NCBI RefSeq assembly: GCF_000194605.1
Contig: NC_015321.1
Coordinates: 868,001-932,000 of the forward strand
Length of the DNA: 64,000 nucleotides
Direction: 5' to 3'
From: Fluviicola taffensis DSM 16823
Lineage (GTDB): Bacteria; Bacteroidota; Bacteroidia; Flavobacteriales_D; Crocinitomicaceae
This document shows, one piece after another, positions 53,078 to 61,982 of this stretch. The notes below the pieces were generated by a model. That model saw only the letters and a program-made list of their open reading frames with translations. It searched no databases and was not told the origin of the DNA. A program made the position numbers and the translations under genes. Within the stretch, counting starts at the first letter, position 1. Every line of letters starts with the position of its first letter.

Positions 53078-53533
53078 ATGATTCAGCAAAAAGGATTCAA
53101 AATCATCGGAATTTCAGTAGAAACATCCAATCAGGGAGGTGAAGCTTCTTCAGCTATTGGAGCACTTTGGGGACAATTTATTTCAGAAAATTTACTTTCT
53201 AAAATCCCCAATCAACTCGACTCTGATATTTTGTGCATTTACACCAATTATGAAAGTGATTACACTGGTAAATACACTTGTTTCCTTGGCGTAAAAGTAA
53301 GTTCTTTGGAGAAAATACCTGAAGGATTGGTTGGTCAAGAATTTGAAGGTGGGAAGTTTCAACCGTTTCTTGCTCAAGGCGAATTTCCACAGGCAATCGT
53401 TGATACGTGGCAATCAATTTGGGACCAAGATAAATCGTTAAATCGAAGTTATACCTACGATTACGAAGTCTATGACGACAAATCGAGACAAGGAGAAGAA
53501 TCCGAAGCAGCAATTTTCATCGCAATAAACTAG
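53078..53533 (+). CDS. GyrI-like / AraC effector-binding domain protein
   Basis: The 151 residues form a stand-alone effector-binding (SOUL/GyrI-like) domain: FKIIGISVETSNQGGEASSAIGALWGQFISENL, CIYTNYESDYTGKYTCFLGVKV and a final YDYEVYDDKSRQGEESEAAIFIAI. Relatives bind small hydrophobic compounds or act as transcription partners; there is no DNA-binding part here. It is in line with the SDR-like gene 31 bp downstream. Confidence 0.82.
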   Translation: MIQQKGFKIIGISVETSNQGGEASSAIGALWGQFISENLLSKIPNQLDSDILCIYTNYESDYTGKYTCFLGVKVSSLEKIPEGLVGQEFEGGKFQPFLAQGEFPQAIVDTWQSIWDQDKSLNRSYTYDYEVYDDKSRQGEESEAAIFIAIN

Positions 53534-53564
53534 TTTTCACATTATAATCCTGTAAATTTAGTAC

Positions 53565-54188
53565 ATGACAATTTGTATCTCTGGAGCAAGTGGTTTGGTA
53601 GGAAATGAACTTCTCATTCAACTACTGAATGATTCTCGTACTGAAAAAGTACTTGTCTTGGCACGGAATCCATTGGGATTTGGTCATCCAAAGATGCAAG
53701 TTGTACTTGTTGCTTTCGAAGACATCGAGAAATTGGAAGTCACTGAAAAAATAGATATCGGATTCTGTGCGCTTGGAACAACTCTTCGAAAAGCTGGAAG
53801 CAAAGAAAAGCAACAACAAATAGACCGCGATTTTGTGATTTCATTTAGCAAGTTCTGCAAAAAATCAGGGGTACAAAACATAGGAATCGTTTCATCGATT
53901 GGTGCCAACGAAAAATCCTCTAATTTTTACCTCCGTACAAAAGGACAGATGGAAAGTGGTGTCTCTACTGTTGGAATTCCAACAACCGTTTTTATTCGCC
54001 CGTCATTTTTGATTGGTCCCCGAAAAGAAAGAAGTATTCGTGATAAACTCGTTCAACTGCTTTCCTTTATCATCAGTCCACTACTGTTTGGAAAAGCAAA
54101 AAAATACCGAGGAATCCATGCGTCCCGCGTTGCACAATCCTTGATAAAAGCAACTATCAATAAATCAGAAGGAATTCACTACGTATAG
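53565..54188 (+). CDS. atypical short-chain dehydrogenase / NAD(P)H-binding protein
   Basis: The 207 residues have a Rossmann fold with the nucleotide-binding start ICISGASGLVGNELLIQLL, then GFCALGTTLRKAGSKEK and VSSIGANEKSSNFYLRTKGQMES, which holds the Tyr-x-x-x-Lys catalytic pattern, and TVFIRPSFLIGPRKERS. This is the HTATIP2/NAD(P)H-binding group of atypical SDRs. Substrate unknown. Confidence 0.85.
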   Translation: MTICISGASGLVGNELLIQLLNDSRTEKVLVLARNPLGFGHPKMQVVLVAFEDIEKLEVTEKIDIGFCALGTTLRKAGSKEKQQQIDRDFVISFSKFCKKSGVQNIGIVSSIGANEKSSNFYLRTKGQMESGVSTVGIPTTVFIRPSFLIGPRKERSIRDKLVQLLSFIISPLLFGKAKKYRGIHASRVAQSLIKATINKSEGIHYV

Positions 54189-54229
54189 TTAAATCTTAAA
54201 AATTGATACAGTAGTATTACTTTAGCAGG

Positions 54230-57229
54230 ATGTTACTGAAATTAAACAGTTGTATGAGAGCTTTCAAAGTCAATTCTTGGCTCGTATTTCTATTTTTTTT
54301 CATTACCTGTCTCAATCAAAAAGCGAATGCTCAACCACTTGGAAAATTAATCGAATCTACATTAGATTACAATTCTCCCTTTACCATTCGAGTTTTTGGA
54401 ACAGAAGATGGAGTTCCTCAGCATCAAATCTCTTCGATGATTCGGAACAAACATGGACTTTTAATTATTGGAACAGCGAATGGGCTAGTTGAATTTAACG
54501 GTCAAAGCTTTTCAGATATCAATCCAACAGATGAAAGTCGTAAAATGCTCTGTGGGGATTTATACATTGATGAAAAAACGAACATTCTTTATGGTCTAGA
54601 TCTTAAATCAAGATTATATATTATTTCACCATACACGAAGGAATTGTTCAAAGATGAGAACCAAATAGCCAAAATGCACCATGATTCGCTCATTTTCATT
54701 ACTAAGAAGAATGAATTCAGAATTGCAAAGATTGGATCAACAAAAAGCAGACTCATCAGCAAAATAAGTCCTCAAAAAACAATTCTTGGTTGTGGAATTG
54801 CCGACGACACTCCATTTTATTCAAATTTAGAAGGAAGTTTTTTTCTCATCAAGGGCAAGTGGGTAAAACTCACAAATGAAATTTTTTCGAAATCTAAAAA
54901 AAATCAATACACTGGACAATATTATTTACTGGGAGTAAGCAGCCTCACCTCCTTTGAAAATGGAAAACTTAAAATTGAATCCTTTCAAGAGAACACTGCG
55001 GATTATTTATTCACAGATATCGCATTTAGCCCAGCTGGTGAAACATTCGTATCCTCTCATCAAGGCCTTTTCTACCGCAATAAAAAGCATTCCCTATTTG
55101 AATCATTAAATTCAAATATTCCAACCAAATTGATTTTATCTTTGGAATATAATACAGATGAAAACTTCTTGTTTGCGGGAACCACTAATAAAGGTCTTTT
55201 CCAAATAAAAGAAAAATCGTGTATTTCATTTTTTGATGAGAGTGTTCTCAAAGAATCTTCGTTGAGTTCTATTGTTAAAAATGAACAGGATGAACTACTT
55301 ATTTCAGGAACTTTTTCAAGTATTTTCGCCTTAAAAAACTATTCGTTATCTAAATACATCAATTTTCACACGGACTTTTCTACACTTGCCACTATTAATG
55401 GAGAAATCTGGGCTGGAACATGGGGATCAGGAGCATTTGTAATCAGAAACCACCAAATCATTAGACAAATCAAAGATCCTTTTTATGGCGCTCCAATATT
55501 GGCAATGTTCCAAGATCGAAAAAAAAGAATCTGGATCGGAAGTGAAGATGGATTAGCAGTAGGAACCAACGAAAAAAGCTTGAAGCAAATAGCTAAAAAA
55601 CAAAAAATCGGATTAGTCATTTGCATCTATCAATTAAAAAATGGAGACATTCTTGTTGGCGGTGAAAATGGATTCTATATTTTTTCGGAAGATCTCCAGC
55701 TGAAAAATCAAATTGGTATTCGAAATGGGTTAAGCGGAAAAGAGGTTCGTTCTTTTCACGAAAAAGAAGATGGAACTTTTTACATTGGAACATACGGTGG
55801 AGGATTGTATTATTGGGACAATAAAAAGCTTCTCTCCATCAATCGAATGAAAAATTGTTTGTTAGATAACGACATTTTCACTTTAGCTCCTGACAAAAAA
55901 GGGAACTTATATATCTCTTCAAATCATGGTTTGTATGTAATCAATGAGAAAAAAATGGAGGATTTTATCCAACATAAAATCAATTTTCTAATTCCATTCC
56001 GCGTAGGTCATGATGATGGAATTCTTAATACGGAGTTCAACGGAGGTTTTCAAAATAATTATTTCACTCCCGATAACAAACATTTTTATTTTCCGAGCAT
56101 ACAAGGACTAGTTGTCTGTTTTCTAGAAATTCCAAAATACCGGAAGCTAAAACCATTTCTAAAAGAAATTTTAGTGAATGATAAAATTCAAAAACTAAGT
56201 AATCACGTCTTTTCAAGAACTACACATACAATCAATCTGAAATTCAACTGTCCGAATTTTACAAACTTTTACAATCTCTATTATCAATACAAATTAGTAG
56301 GCCCCGATTTAAAGGAAATGTGGAGCGTTCCAACCAAGAAAGGAGAAATCAGTTTTCGAATGCTTCCTCCTGGAGAATATACCGTTTACATGCGTGGAAT
56401 AGATGGCTTTAATGACCAAAATCCCCGCGAAATAAGTTATTCGTTTAAGATTGAAAAGCATATTTACGAGACCCTTTGGTTTCGATTAGTTGCTTTTGGA
56501 TTAGTTTTTCTGCTCATCTTTCTCTTGACCTATAAGCGCATTCAGATTTCAAAAGACCAAGAATTAAAGGAAAGTGAGCACAAAAATACCATGTTTGAAT
56601 TGAAGTTAAAAGCAATTCAGGCAAAAATGAATCCGCATTTTATTTTCAACTGTTTGAACAATATTCAATACTTAATTGTGATGGGAAAACAAGAAGAAGC
56701 AGAGTTTGCTCTTAGTGATTTCTCGGGGTTACTTCGGAAATTTTTGCAACAGAGTGATCATTCATTCATTACATTGAGAGATGAAGTAGAATTACTCAAA
56801 TCCTACATTTCTGTAGAACGCTTCCGATTTGAAGAAGGATTAAATGTTGAAGTAAAAATACCCGAAAATCTTCTTCATTTAAAAATCCCAACACTCTTGA
56901 TTCAACCAACGGTAGAAAATGCAATCGTTCATGGATTAACTCATAAAAAAGGAGACAAAAAATTGATTATCAAAGGTTACAAAGAAAATGATTCCATTAT
57001 TTTGAAAATTGAAGACAATGGGATTGGGAGACAAGAAGCAAAAAGAATAAACACCTATCGAGCAAATCACATTTCACATGGTTGGAATATGGTTCTTGAC
57101 AAGATTAATTTATTGAAGGCAAAATATCAATATTCAGTTATCTTTGAAATTATAGACAAGCCTGATAATAGTGGAACAATTGTTATATTTAAAATTCCAC
57201 TGGTACTTGAAGAAATGCTTGAAAATTAA
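54230..57229 (+). CDS. hybrid-propeller LytS-type sensor histidine kinase
   Basis: The 999 residues begin with a signal anchor (LVFLFFFITCLNQKANAQ), then a periplasmic two-component-regulator propeller region (about 45-640, repeats such as GLFYRNKK, RKKRIWIGSEDGLAVG) and a Y_Y_Y-type beta domain (about 660-750). A single transmembrane helix follows (VAFGLVFLLIFLLTY), then the His_kinase domain with QAKMNPHFIFNCLNNIQYLI (phospho-acceptor His in NPHFIFN) and the ATPase with PTVENAIVHGL and EDNGIGRQEA. A second ATG at 54254 is a possible start. It forms a pair with the response regulator 15 bp downstream. Confidence 0.93.
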   Translation: MLLKLNSCMRAFKVNSWLVFLFFFITCLNQKANAQPLGKLIESTLDYNSPFTIRVFGTEDGVPQHQISSMIRNKHGLLIIGTANGLVEFNGQSFSDINPTDESRKMLCGDLYIDEKTNILYGLDLKSRLYIISPYTKELFKDENQIAKMHHDSLIFITKKNEFRIAKIGSTKSRLISKISPQKTILGCGIADDTPFYSNLEGSFFLIKGKWVKLTNEIFSKSKKNQYTGQYYLLGVSSLTSFENGKLKIESFQENTADYLFTDIAFSPAGETFVSSHQGLFYRNKKHSLFESLNSNIPTKLILSLEYNTDENFLFAGTTNKGLFQIKEKSCISFFDESVLKESSLSSIVKNEQDELLISGTFSSIFALKNYSLSKYINFHTDFSTLATINGEIWAGTWGSGAFVIRNHQIIRQIKDPFYGAPILAMFQDRKKRIWIGSEDGLAVGTNEKSLKQIAKKQKIGLVICIYQLKNGDILVGGENGFYIFSEDLQLKNQIGIRNGLSGKEVRSFHEKEDGTFYIGTYGGGLYYWDNKKLLSINRMKNCLLDNDIFTLAPDKKGNLYISSNHGLYVINEKKMEDFIQHKINFLIPFRVGHDDGILNTEFNGGFQNNYFTPDNKHFYFPSIQGLVVCFLEIPKYRKLKPFLKEILVNDKIQKLSNHVFSRTTHTINLKFNCPNFTNFYNLYYQYKLVGPDLKEMWSVPTKKGEISFRMLPPGEYTVYMRGIDGFNDQNPREISYSFKIEKHIYETLWFRLVAFGLVFLLIFLLTYKRIQISKDQELKESEHKNTMFELKLKAIQAKMNPHFIFNCLNNIQYLIVMGKQEEAEFALSDFSGLLRKFLQQSDHSFITLRDEVELLKSYISVERFRFEEGLNVEVKIPENLLHLKIPTLLIQPTVENAIVHGLTHKKGDKKLIIKGYKENDSIILKIEDNGIGRQEAKRINTYRANHISHGWNMVLDKINLLKAKYQYSVIFEIIDKPDNSGTIVIFKIPLVLEEMLEN

Positions 57230-57244
57230 TGAATTCTTAAAATA

Positions 57245-57976
57245 GTGAAGGTTCTTATACTTGATGATATCCGGATTAGCAGAGAAGGTTTAGCCGCTTT
57301 GCTAAATAAAATTGATCCTTCGATTGAAATCGCTGCTAGCGTTGCAACATTAGAAGAAGCGAAACAAGCATTTGATGAAAAAACCATCGATGTAGCTTTT
57401 TTAGATATTCAATTACAATCAGGAACTAGTTTTGATTTAGTGGATGAGATTCCCTTTGAAACGAAAGTTGTTTTTATTACTGCCTACGATGAGCATGCCA
57501 TTTCTGCGATTCGCAAAGGTGCTTTTGATTATTTATTGAAACCCATCAATTCAGCAGATTTAAGGAATTGCATTCAGCGTATTTACGACGTGGATTCTCA
57601 AACAAGCGAGTCAATAGAAACTACTCAAACAAAAACAGATGATCCTTTAATAAATCAAGATATCATTGGTATAACAGGAATTGATGCAATCACTTTTTTG
57701 AAAATTGAAGATATTCTTTATTTAAAAGCGGATGGAAAATACACAATGATTCAAACAACCAAAGAGCACATTACAAGTTCCAAGAATTTAAAGGTTTTTG
57801 AAAACATGTTGCCCGAATCAAAATTTATGCGGGTTCACCATTCTTTTCTATTGAATTTGAAATTCATTACTAAATATCAGAAGGAATACAACACCTTGGT
57901 TCTTGAAAATGGAGCGCAAATTCCAGTTTCAAAGTCGCGCAAAGAACTCTTAATGCAGCGCTTGATGCATGTTTAA
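57245..57976 (+). CDS. LytTR-family response regulator
   Basis: The 243 residues have an N-terminal receiver domain (1-120) with the phospho-acceptor Asp54 in VAFLDIQLQSG and a conserved KPINSADL, and a C-terminal LytTR DNA-binding domain (about 140-243: ILYLKADGKYTMIQTTKEH, MRVHHSFLLNLKFI). The start codon is GTG at 57245. It is probably phosphorylated by the kinase just upstream. Its stop codon overlaps the topB stop on the other strand (shared TTTAAA). The target genes are unknown. Confidence 0.92.
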   Translation: MKVLILDDIRISREGLAALLNKIDPSIEIAASVATLEEAKQAFDEKTIDVAFLDIQLQSGTSFDLVDEIPFETKVVFITAYDEHAISAIRKGAFDYLLKPINSADLRNCIQRIYDVDSQTSESIETTQTKTDDPLINQDIIGITGIDAITFLKIEDILYLKADGKYTMIQTTKEHITSSKNLKVFENMLPESKFMRVHHSFLLNLKFITKYQKEYNTLVLENGAQIPVSKSRKELLMQRLMHV

Positions 57977-60096
57977 AGAACCGTAATATTGAAACTTTCA
58001 TCCAAAGCAATCGACCCTTCAATGACTTGATGAGAACCTGGAATAGCTAAACCTTTCATTTTACCCGTTTTTCCTTTGGAAATCAAATCAATGAGTTGTT
58101 TTTCGGTTAGTTTCTTTCCAAGTAATTCAAAAGGAACCATGAATCCACACACCTTGAAATTACTACAGCCAACACCTTTTTTACCCGTCATCAACTTGAC
58201 CGATTTACATTTCGGACAATCAAGATCCTCAATAGATTGCTTTTCGACCTTCTTGCGTTCTTTCTTTTCCTTCACCACTTGAACTGGCGTATCGCTATGC
58301 AATTGAATGCGAATTGGAGCCTGAGAAAAAATCACCTCATCCGTTAATTCGCGCACCATAACCATTAATTCCCGCTTGAATTGTTCCAAATCGTATTCGC
58401 CTTTCTCGATCAAACGTAATTTACGTTCCCATTGCCCTGTTAATTCAGCACTTTTCAGAAGTTCACTTTGGATTGTATCGATTAAACCCATTCCAGTGCT
58501 GGTTGGAATCAGGTTTTTCCGTTTTTTCTCAATGTACTTGCGTTTAAACAAGGTTTCAATAATATTCGCTCGAGTTGCTGGTCTACCAATTCCATTTTCC
58601 TTCATCATATCGCGCAATTCCTCATCATCAACCATTCTACCCGCAGTTTCCATTGCTCTGAGCAAAGTTGCTTCGGTATACGCTTTTGGAGGACTTGTTT
58701 TTCCTTGGTGAATAAATGGTTCATGCGGCCCACTTTCCCCTTCTTCAAAATGAGGCATCGTTTGCTCTGGTTTTTCAACCGTTTTTTTACCTTCCGAATC
58801 AGAGTCTTTCGTTTCTTCCCAAACAACACGCCAACCTGGTTCGATAATTTGCTTTCCAGTAGCTTTGAATTCAATTTGTCCAACTTTCCCTAAAACAGTT
58901 GTATTCGAAACTTTACATTCGGGATAAAACGCAGCAATGAATCGGCGAACAATCATATCGTAAATCTGCTGCTCTGGATGACTCAAACCATTGGGTTGAA
59001 TTCCTGTTGGAATAATTGCATGGTGATCGGTTACTTTTTTATCGTCGAAAACCGTTTTCGCCTTTGGAATTGGCTTATTCAACAGAGATTCAGTGAATCG
59101 GGAATAATAGGTTAATCCTTTCATGATTCCCTCAATCTTCGGATGCAAATCTTCACTCAAATAAGTAGTATCGACCCTTGGGTAAGTCACCAATTTCTTT
59201 TCATACAAACTTTGAATGAGCTTCAAGGTTTCATCTGCCGAATTTCCAATTTTCTTATTCGATTCCACTTGCAAAGACGTTAAGTCAAATAAACGCGGAT
59301 TTCCCTCTTTCCCCTCTTTTTGTTCGAAGGAAGTTATTTCAAAAGGATGTTCTTTCAAATAAGCCAAGCCTTTATCTGCTCGCTCTTGAGATTGCAAACG
59401 GTCAATAACTGCCGAAAATTCTGTTTCTCTATAATTCGTTTTCAACTCCCAATATTCATCAGAGCGAAAAGCATCAATTTCCTTTTGTCGACCAACAATC
59501 ATTGCCAAAGTGGGCGTTTGAACGCGACCGATGGATAATGTAGCTTTTCCTTGACCAAATTTCTTCGTAAACAAGCGCGTTGCATTCATTCCCAATAACC
59601 AATCTCCAATTGCTCGTGCACTTCCGGCAGAATACAAGTTTTTATACTGTTCACCTTCTTTCAGCGATTGAAATCCTTCTCGAATCGCTTCTTCGGTAAG
59701 TGAAGAAATCCACAAACGCTTCATAGGAACTTTGCATTTTGCTTTCGACAAAACCCAACGTTGGATCAATTCTCCTTCTTGTCCAGCATCCCCGCAATTG
59801 ATAACCTCATCACAATTAGCAACGAGCTTTTCAATGATGGAGAATTGCTTTTTCACACCTGCATCATCAATGAGTTTGATTCCGAATTTTTCAGGAATAA
59901 TGGGCAAGTCTTCTAACTTCCAAAATTTCCATTTTTCATGATAATCGTGTGGCTCTTTGAGTGTGCAAAGATGACCAAAAGTCCAAGTTACCCAATAACC
60001 ATTTCCTTCGTAAAAGCCATCATGACGCTGTTTTGCACCAATGACTTCTGCGATATCTCTAGCAACGGATGGCTTTTCGGCAATACACAACTTCAT
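57973..60096 (-). CDS. topB: DNA topoisomerase III
   Basis: The 707 residues are a type IA topoisomerase: Toprim domain (MKLCIAEKPSVARDIAEVIGA, NCGDAGQEGELIQRWVL), then the central gate with the active-site Tyr305 in KKLVTYPRVDTTYL and TGIQPNGLSHPEQQIYDMIVRRF, and a C-terminal domain with a Cys cluster (DCPKCKSVKLM...CSNFKVCGF). Such enzymes resolve single-strand links at replication ends. The frame opens upstream at a TTG (60105), but this lies in the predicted -7 element; the ATG at 60096 fits the family. The transcript would be leaderless or nearly so. Confidence 0.93.
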   Translation of the reverse strand: MKLCIAEKPSVARDIAEVIGAKQRHDGFYEGNGYWVTWTFGHLCTLKEPHDYHEKWKFWKLEDLPIIPEKFGIKLIDDAGVKKQFSIIEKLVANCDEVINCGDAGQEGELIQRWVLSKAKCKVPMKRLWISSLTEEAIREGFQSLKEGEQYKNLYSAGSARAIGDWLLGMNATRLFTKKFGQGKATLSIGRVQTPTLAMIVGRQKEIDAFRSDEYWELKTNYRETEFSAVIDRLQSQERADKGLAYLKEHPFEITSFEQKEGKEGNPRLFDLTSLQVESNKKIGNSADETLKLIQSLYEKKLVTYPRVDTTYLSEDLHPKIEGIMKGLTYYSRFTESLLNKPIPKAKTVFDDKKVTDHHAIIPTGIQPNGLSHPEQQIYDMIVRRFIAAFYPECKVSNTTVLGKVGQIEFKATGKQIIEPGWRVVWEETKDSDSEGKKTVEKPEQTMPHFEEGESGPHEPFIHQGKTSPPKAYTEATLLRAMETAGRMVDDEELRDMMKENGIGRPATRANIIETLFKRKYIEKKRKNLIPTSTGMGLIDTIQSELLKSAELTGQWERKLRLIEKGEYDLEQFKRELMVMVRELTDEVIFSQAPIRIQLHSDTPVQVVKEKKERKKVEKQSIEDLDCPKCKSVKLMTGKKGVGCSNFKVCGFMVPFELLGKKLTEKQLIDLISKGKTGKMKGLAIPGSHQVIEGSIALDESFNITVL

Positions 60097-60102
60097 AACT
60101 AG

Positions 60103-60133
60103 CAAAGTTAGTGAATGCGCAATGGGAAGACAA
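60103..60133 (-). promoter_or_regulatory. predicted promoter of topB
   Basis: TTG (60133-60131), a 20-nt spacer and TAACTTTG (60110-60103) on the minus strand. The -7 element ends 6 nt before the ATG at 60096, so the mRNA should have almost no leader. Confidence 0.68.
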
Positions 60134-60174
60134 GGTGGTTTTGAACAAAATGAGGAAATGTTTCAACAAAACTT

Positions 60175-60186
60175 CATGATATCATG
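60175..60186. promoter_or_regulatory. second copy of palindrome CATGATATCATG
   Basis: Identical to 34457-34468, including four following T. It lies about 40 bp upstream of the topB promoter. See the finding on this motif. Confidence 0.4.
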
Positions 60187-60187
60187 T

Positions 60188-60205
60188 TTTCGTTATATAA
60201 CGAAA
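60188..60205. promoter_or_regulatory. 18-bp perfect palindrome TTTCGTTATATAACGAAA
   Basis: Fully self-complementary, directly next to the CATGATATCATG motif, in the gap between dfrA and topB. It could be an operator for a dimeric regulator; as RNA it would form a weak hairpin only. No following T run, so not a terminator. Confidence 0.45.
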
Positions 60206-60238
60206 CAACTTTGTCAATCAGCTAATTAACAACGAGGG

Positions 60239-60745
60239 TTATTTCTTGACATACTTCATTACCTGAAAACTCACCGCATGCTTCTCATCCACTTCCTGCT
60301 CAAAAACAGTTTCCGTATTCCAAAGTGATTCATCAAATTCCGGAAAGAATGTATCTGCGCCGTAAGTATGATCGACATGAGAAATAAATAGTTCATCAAC
60401 GATATCCAAGGCCATTGCTTCTTTGTAAATCTGTCCGCCACCAATAATAAAGACCGTTTTATCAGTTTCGTTTTCATAGTGCTTTAAACATCCTTCCAAA
60501 GACGAAAAAACTAGTGCACCAGGAGCCTCGTAATCGGTATTTCGAGTCAAAACAGCATTTTCCCGGTTTGGTAAAGGACGAAAACGCTCTGGAATGGAAT
60601 CGTAATTTTTGCGACCTGTTACGATAATATGACCGGTTGTGGTTTCTTTAAAAAACTTCATATCCGCAGGCAAATGCCACATCAAATCGTTGTTTTTTCC
60701 AATTCCTCGTTCGTTGTCCATTGCAACGATTAATGCTATTTTCAT
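60239..60745 (-). CDS. folA: dihydrofolate reductase
   Basis: DHFR reduces dihydrofolate to tetrahydrofolate with NADPH. The 168 residues from the ATG at 60745 begin MKIALIVAMDNERGIGKNNDLMWHLPADMKFFKE, with the catalytic acidic residue in the PAD segment and the NADPH-binding VTGRKNYDSIPERFRPLPNR; later FIIGGGQIYKEAM is the second signature. The open frame reaches back to a TTG at 60766, but the ATG gives the normal family start. It is last in a four-gene operon behind two DUF4230 genes and an amidohydrolase. Confidence 0.94.
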   Translation of the reverse strand: MKIALIVAMDNERGIGKNNDLMWHLPADMKFFKETTTGHIIVTGRKNYDSIPERFRPLPNRENAVLTRNTDYEAPGALVFSSLEGCLKHYENETDKTVFIIGGGQIYKEAMALDIVDELFISHVDHTYGADTFFPEFDESLWNTETVFEQEVDEKHAVSFQVMKYVKK

Positions 60746-60785
60746 GGGTTTATTTTGAGACTTCAATAAAATTCAAATTCTTGAA

Positions 60786-61445
60786 TTACTTACTGAAGGA
60801 AATAACTACTATTTTATCTGTTCGAACCAACCCTCTGATGGCTTTTTCCAAAGGAGCTTTTGCGCGTTCTGGCAATTTCAACCGATTTCCTGATACAATC
60901 ATTTTATTGCGGGCTTTTTTCTGCAAATGCGTTCGTTCGTAATCGTTCCATTTACCGTTTTCCAAATACACTTCAGTCCCTTTTGGATTCAAGGAAATTG
61001 AAAGTAATTCTGGTTCAGGAATTAAAATTTCCAGGGTATCTCCTTTTGGGATAAATTGAAAATCTTTTCGTTTCAAATCAACACCATATAACAATTCCCC
61101 ACGAACAATGAGTGTGAGTCTTCGTTTGACGCCACTTGGATTCAATCCATTTTTGAGTTGATCAATATCCAATAGCTTATCAAGTGTTCCAGAATAAAAT
61201 TCATCTTGAGATTGATAGTACTCCACACTATCAACGACCGCCTCATCCTGAAATTTAAGGGTATTCAATTCCAAAATAGCCCGAATTTGCTCCACTTTTA
61301 ATGGCGTTTCATCCAGAATGATCTCTTCTTTAGATTCGGCTTTGAAAAACAGTCTGTAAACCAAATATGAGGCAATGGCTATTCCTGCTATCAACGCCAA
61401 TCTAACGATCAATGTTCGTATTTCTTTTATCCTTTGGCGTTTCAT
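60786..61445 (-). CDS. DUF4230 membrane-anchored protein
   Basis: The 219 residues have an N-terminal transmembrane helix (about 13-34: LIVRLALIAGIAIASYLVYRLF) and a DUF4230 domain (about 50-215: VEQIRAILELNTLKFQDEAVVDSVEY, VRGELLYGVDLKRKDFQFIPKG, LEILIPEPELLSISLNP). The family is found in many bacteria and has no known function. The start overlaps the preceding DUF4230 lipoprotein gene by 44 bp, so the two are coupled and may form a complex. Confidence 0.82.
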   Translation of the reverse strand: MKRQRIKEIRTLIVRLALIAGIAIASYLVYRLFFKAESKEEIILDETPLKVEQIRAILELNTLKFQDEAVVDSVEYYQSQDEFYSGTLDKLLDIDQLKNGLNPSGVKRRLTLIVRGELLYGVDLKRKDFQFIPKGDTLEILIPEPELLSISLNPKGTEVYLENGKWNDYERTHLQKKARNKMIVSGNRLKLPERAKAPLEKAIRGLVRTDKIVVISFSK

Positions 61446-61977
61446 GCACGATTACTTGTTCAAATCCTAAATTCTTGTAAAAGTCTGTAATGAAGGTTTT
61501 CGCATTTCGTTCCGCTTCATTCAATATATTCAATTTTCGGAGATCTTTTCGAATCGACTCCTCTCCTTTCTGCAAAACTTTCGATTTATCCACTTGCGAA
61601 AAATCAGATCGAAAACCACTCACATCGGTCATTTCTGTACGAATCAGATCTGGATTCATAACAAAAGATACAATTTCAGGTGGTGGAAGTTGAATTGTTA
61701 TTTTTTTTCCTTCAATCTGAATATCCGAATCTTTGATGGAGTTCAAATTCACTCCAGCTTTGACTGTAGCTTTACAGCTCAAAAGTATTTTACGATCCCC
61801 AAACTTATACCATTCTCCTTCATCATTCCACTTGATAATTTTACCAAGCGTATACTCGGTAGTTGAAAGCGTACCGATTGATCGAATTTGGTAAACTTCG
61901 GTTTGTTGCACCTCATTCTCATCTCCACAAGAAGTAAGCAACAAAAACACCAAACTTAGTACAAACCAATTTTTCAT
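61402..61977 (-). CDS. DUF4230 lipoprotein
   Basis: The 191 residues have a lipoprotein signal (VLSLVFLLLTSC, lipobox Cys17) and a shorter DUF4230 domain (about 30-185: YQIRSIGTLSTTEYTLGKIIKW, LLSCKATVKAGVNLNSIKDSD, ITIQLPPPEIVSFVMNPDL). It is thus a diverged paralogue of the next gene and overlaps it by 44 bp. It lies 5 bp after the amidohydrolase stop. Confidence 0.82.
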   Translation of the reverse strand: MKNWFVLSLVFLLLTSCGDENEVQQTEVYQIRSIGTLSTTEYTLGKIIKWNDEGEWYKFGDRKILLSCKATVKAGVNLNSIKDSDIQIEGKKITIQLPPPEIVSFVMNPDLIRTEMTDVSGFRSDFSQVDKSKVLQKGEESIRKDLRKLNILNEAERNAKTFITDFYKNLGFEQVIVHETPKDKRNTNIDR

Positions 61978-61982
61978 AACTC

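Noticed and set aside
60097-60105. TTG start for topB three codons upstream
   Set aside because: It lies inside the predicted -7 promoter element, and MKLCIAEKPSVA is the typical start of the family.
60746-60766. TTG start for dihydrofolate reductase seven codons upstream
   Set aside because: The ATG at 60745 gives the usual N terminus; the extension has no homology.
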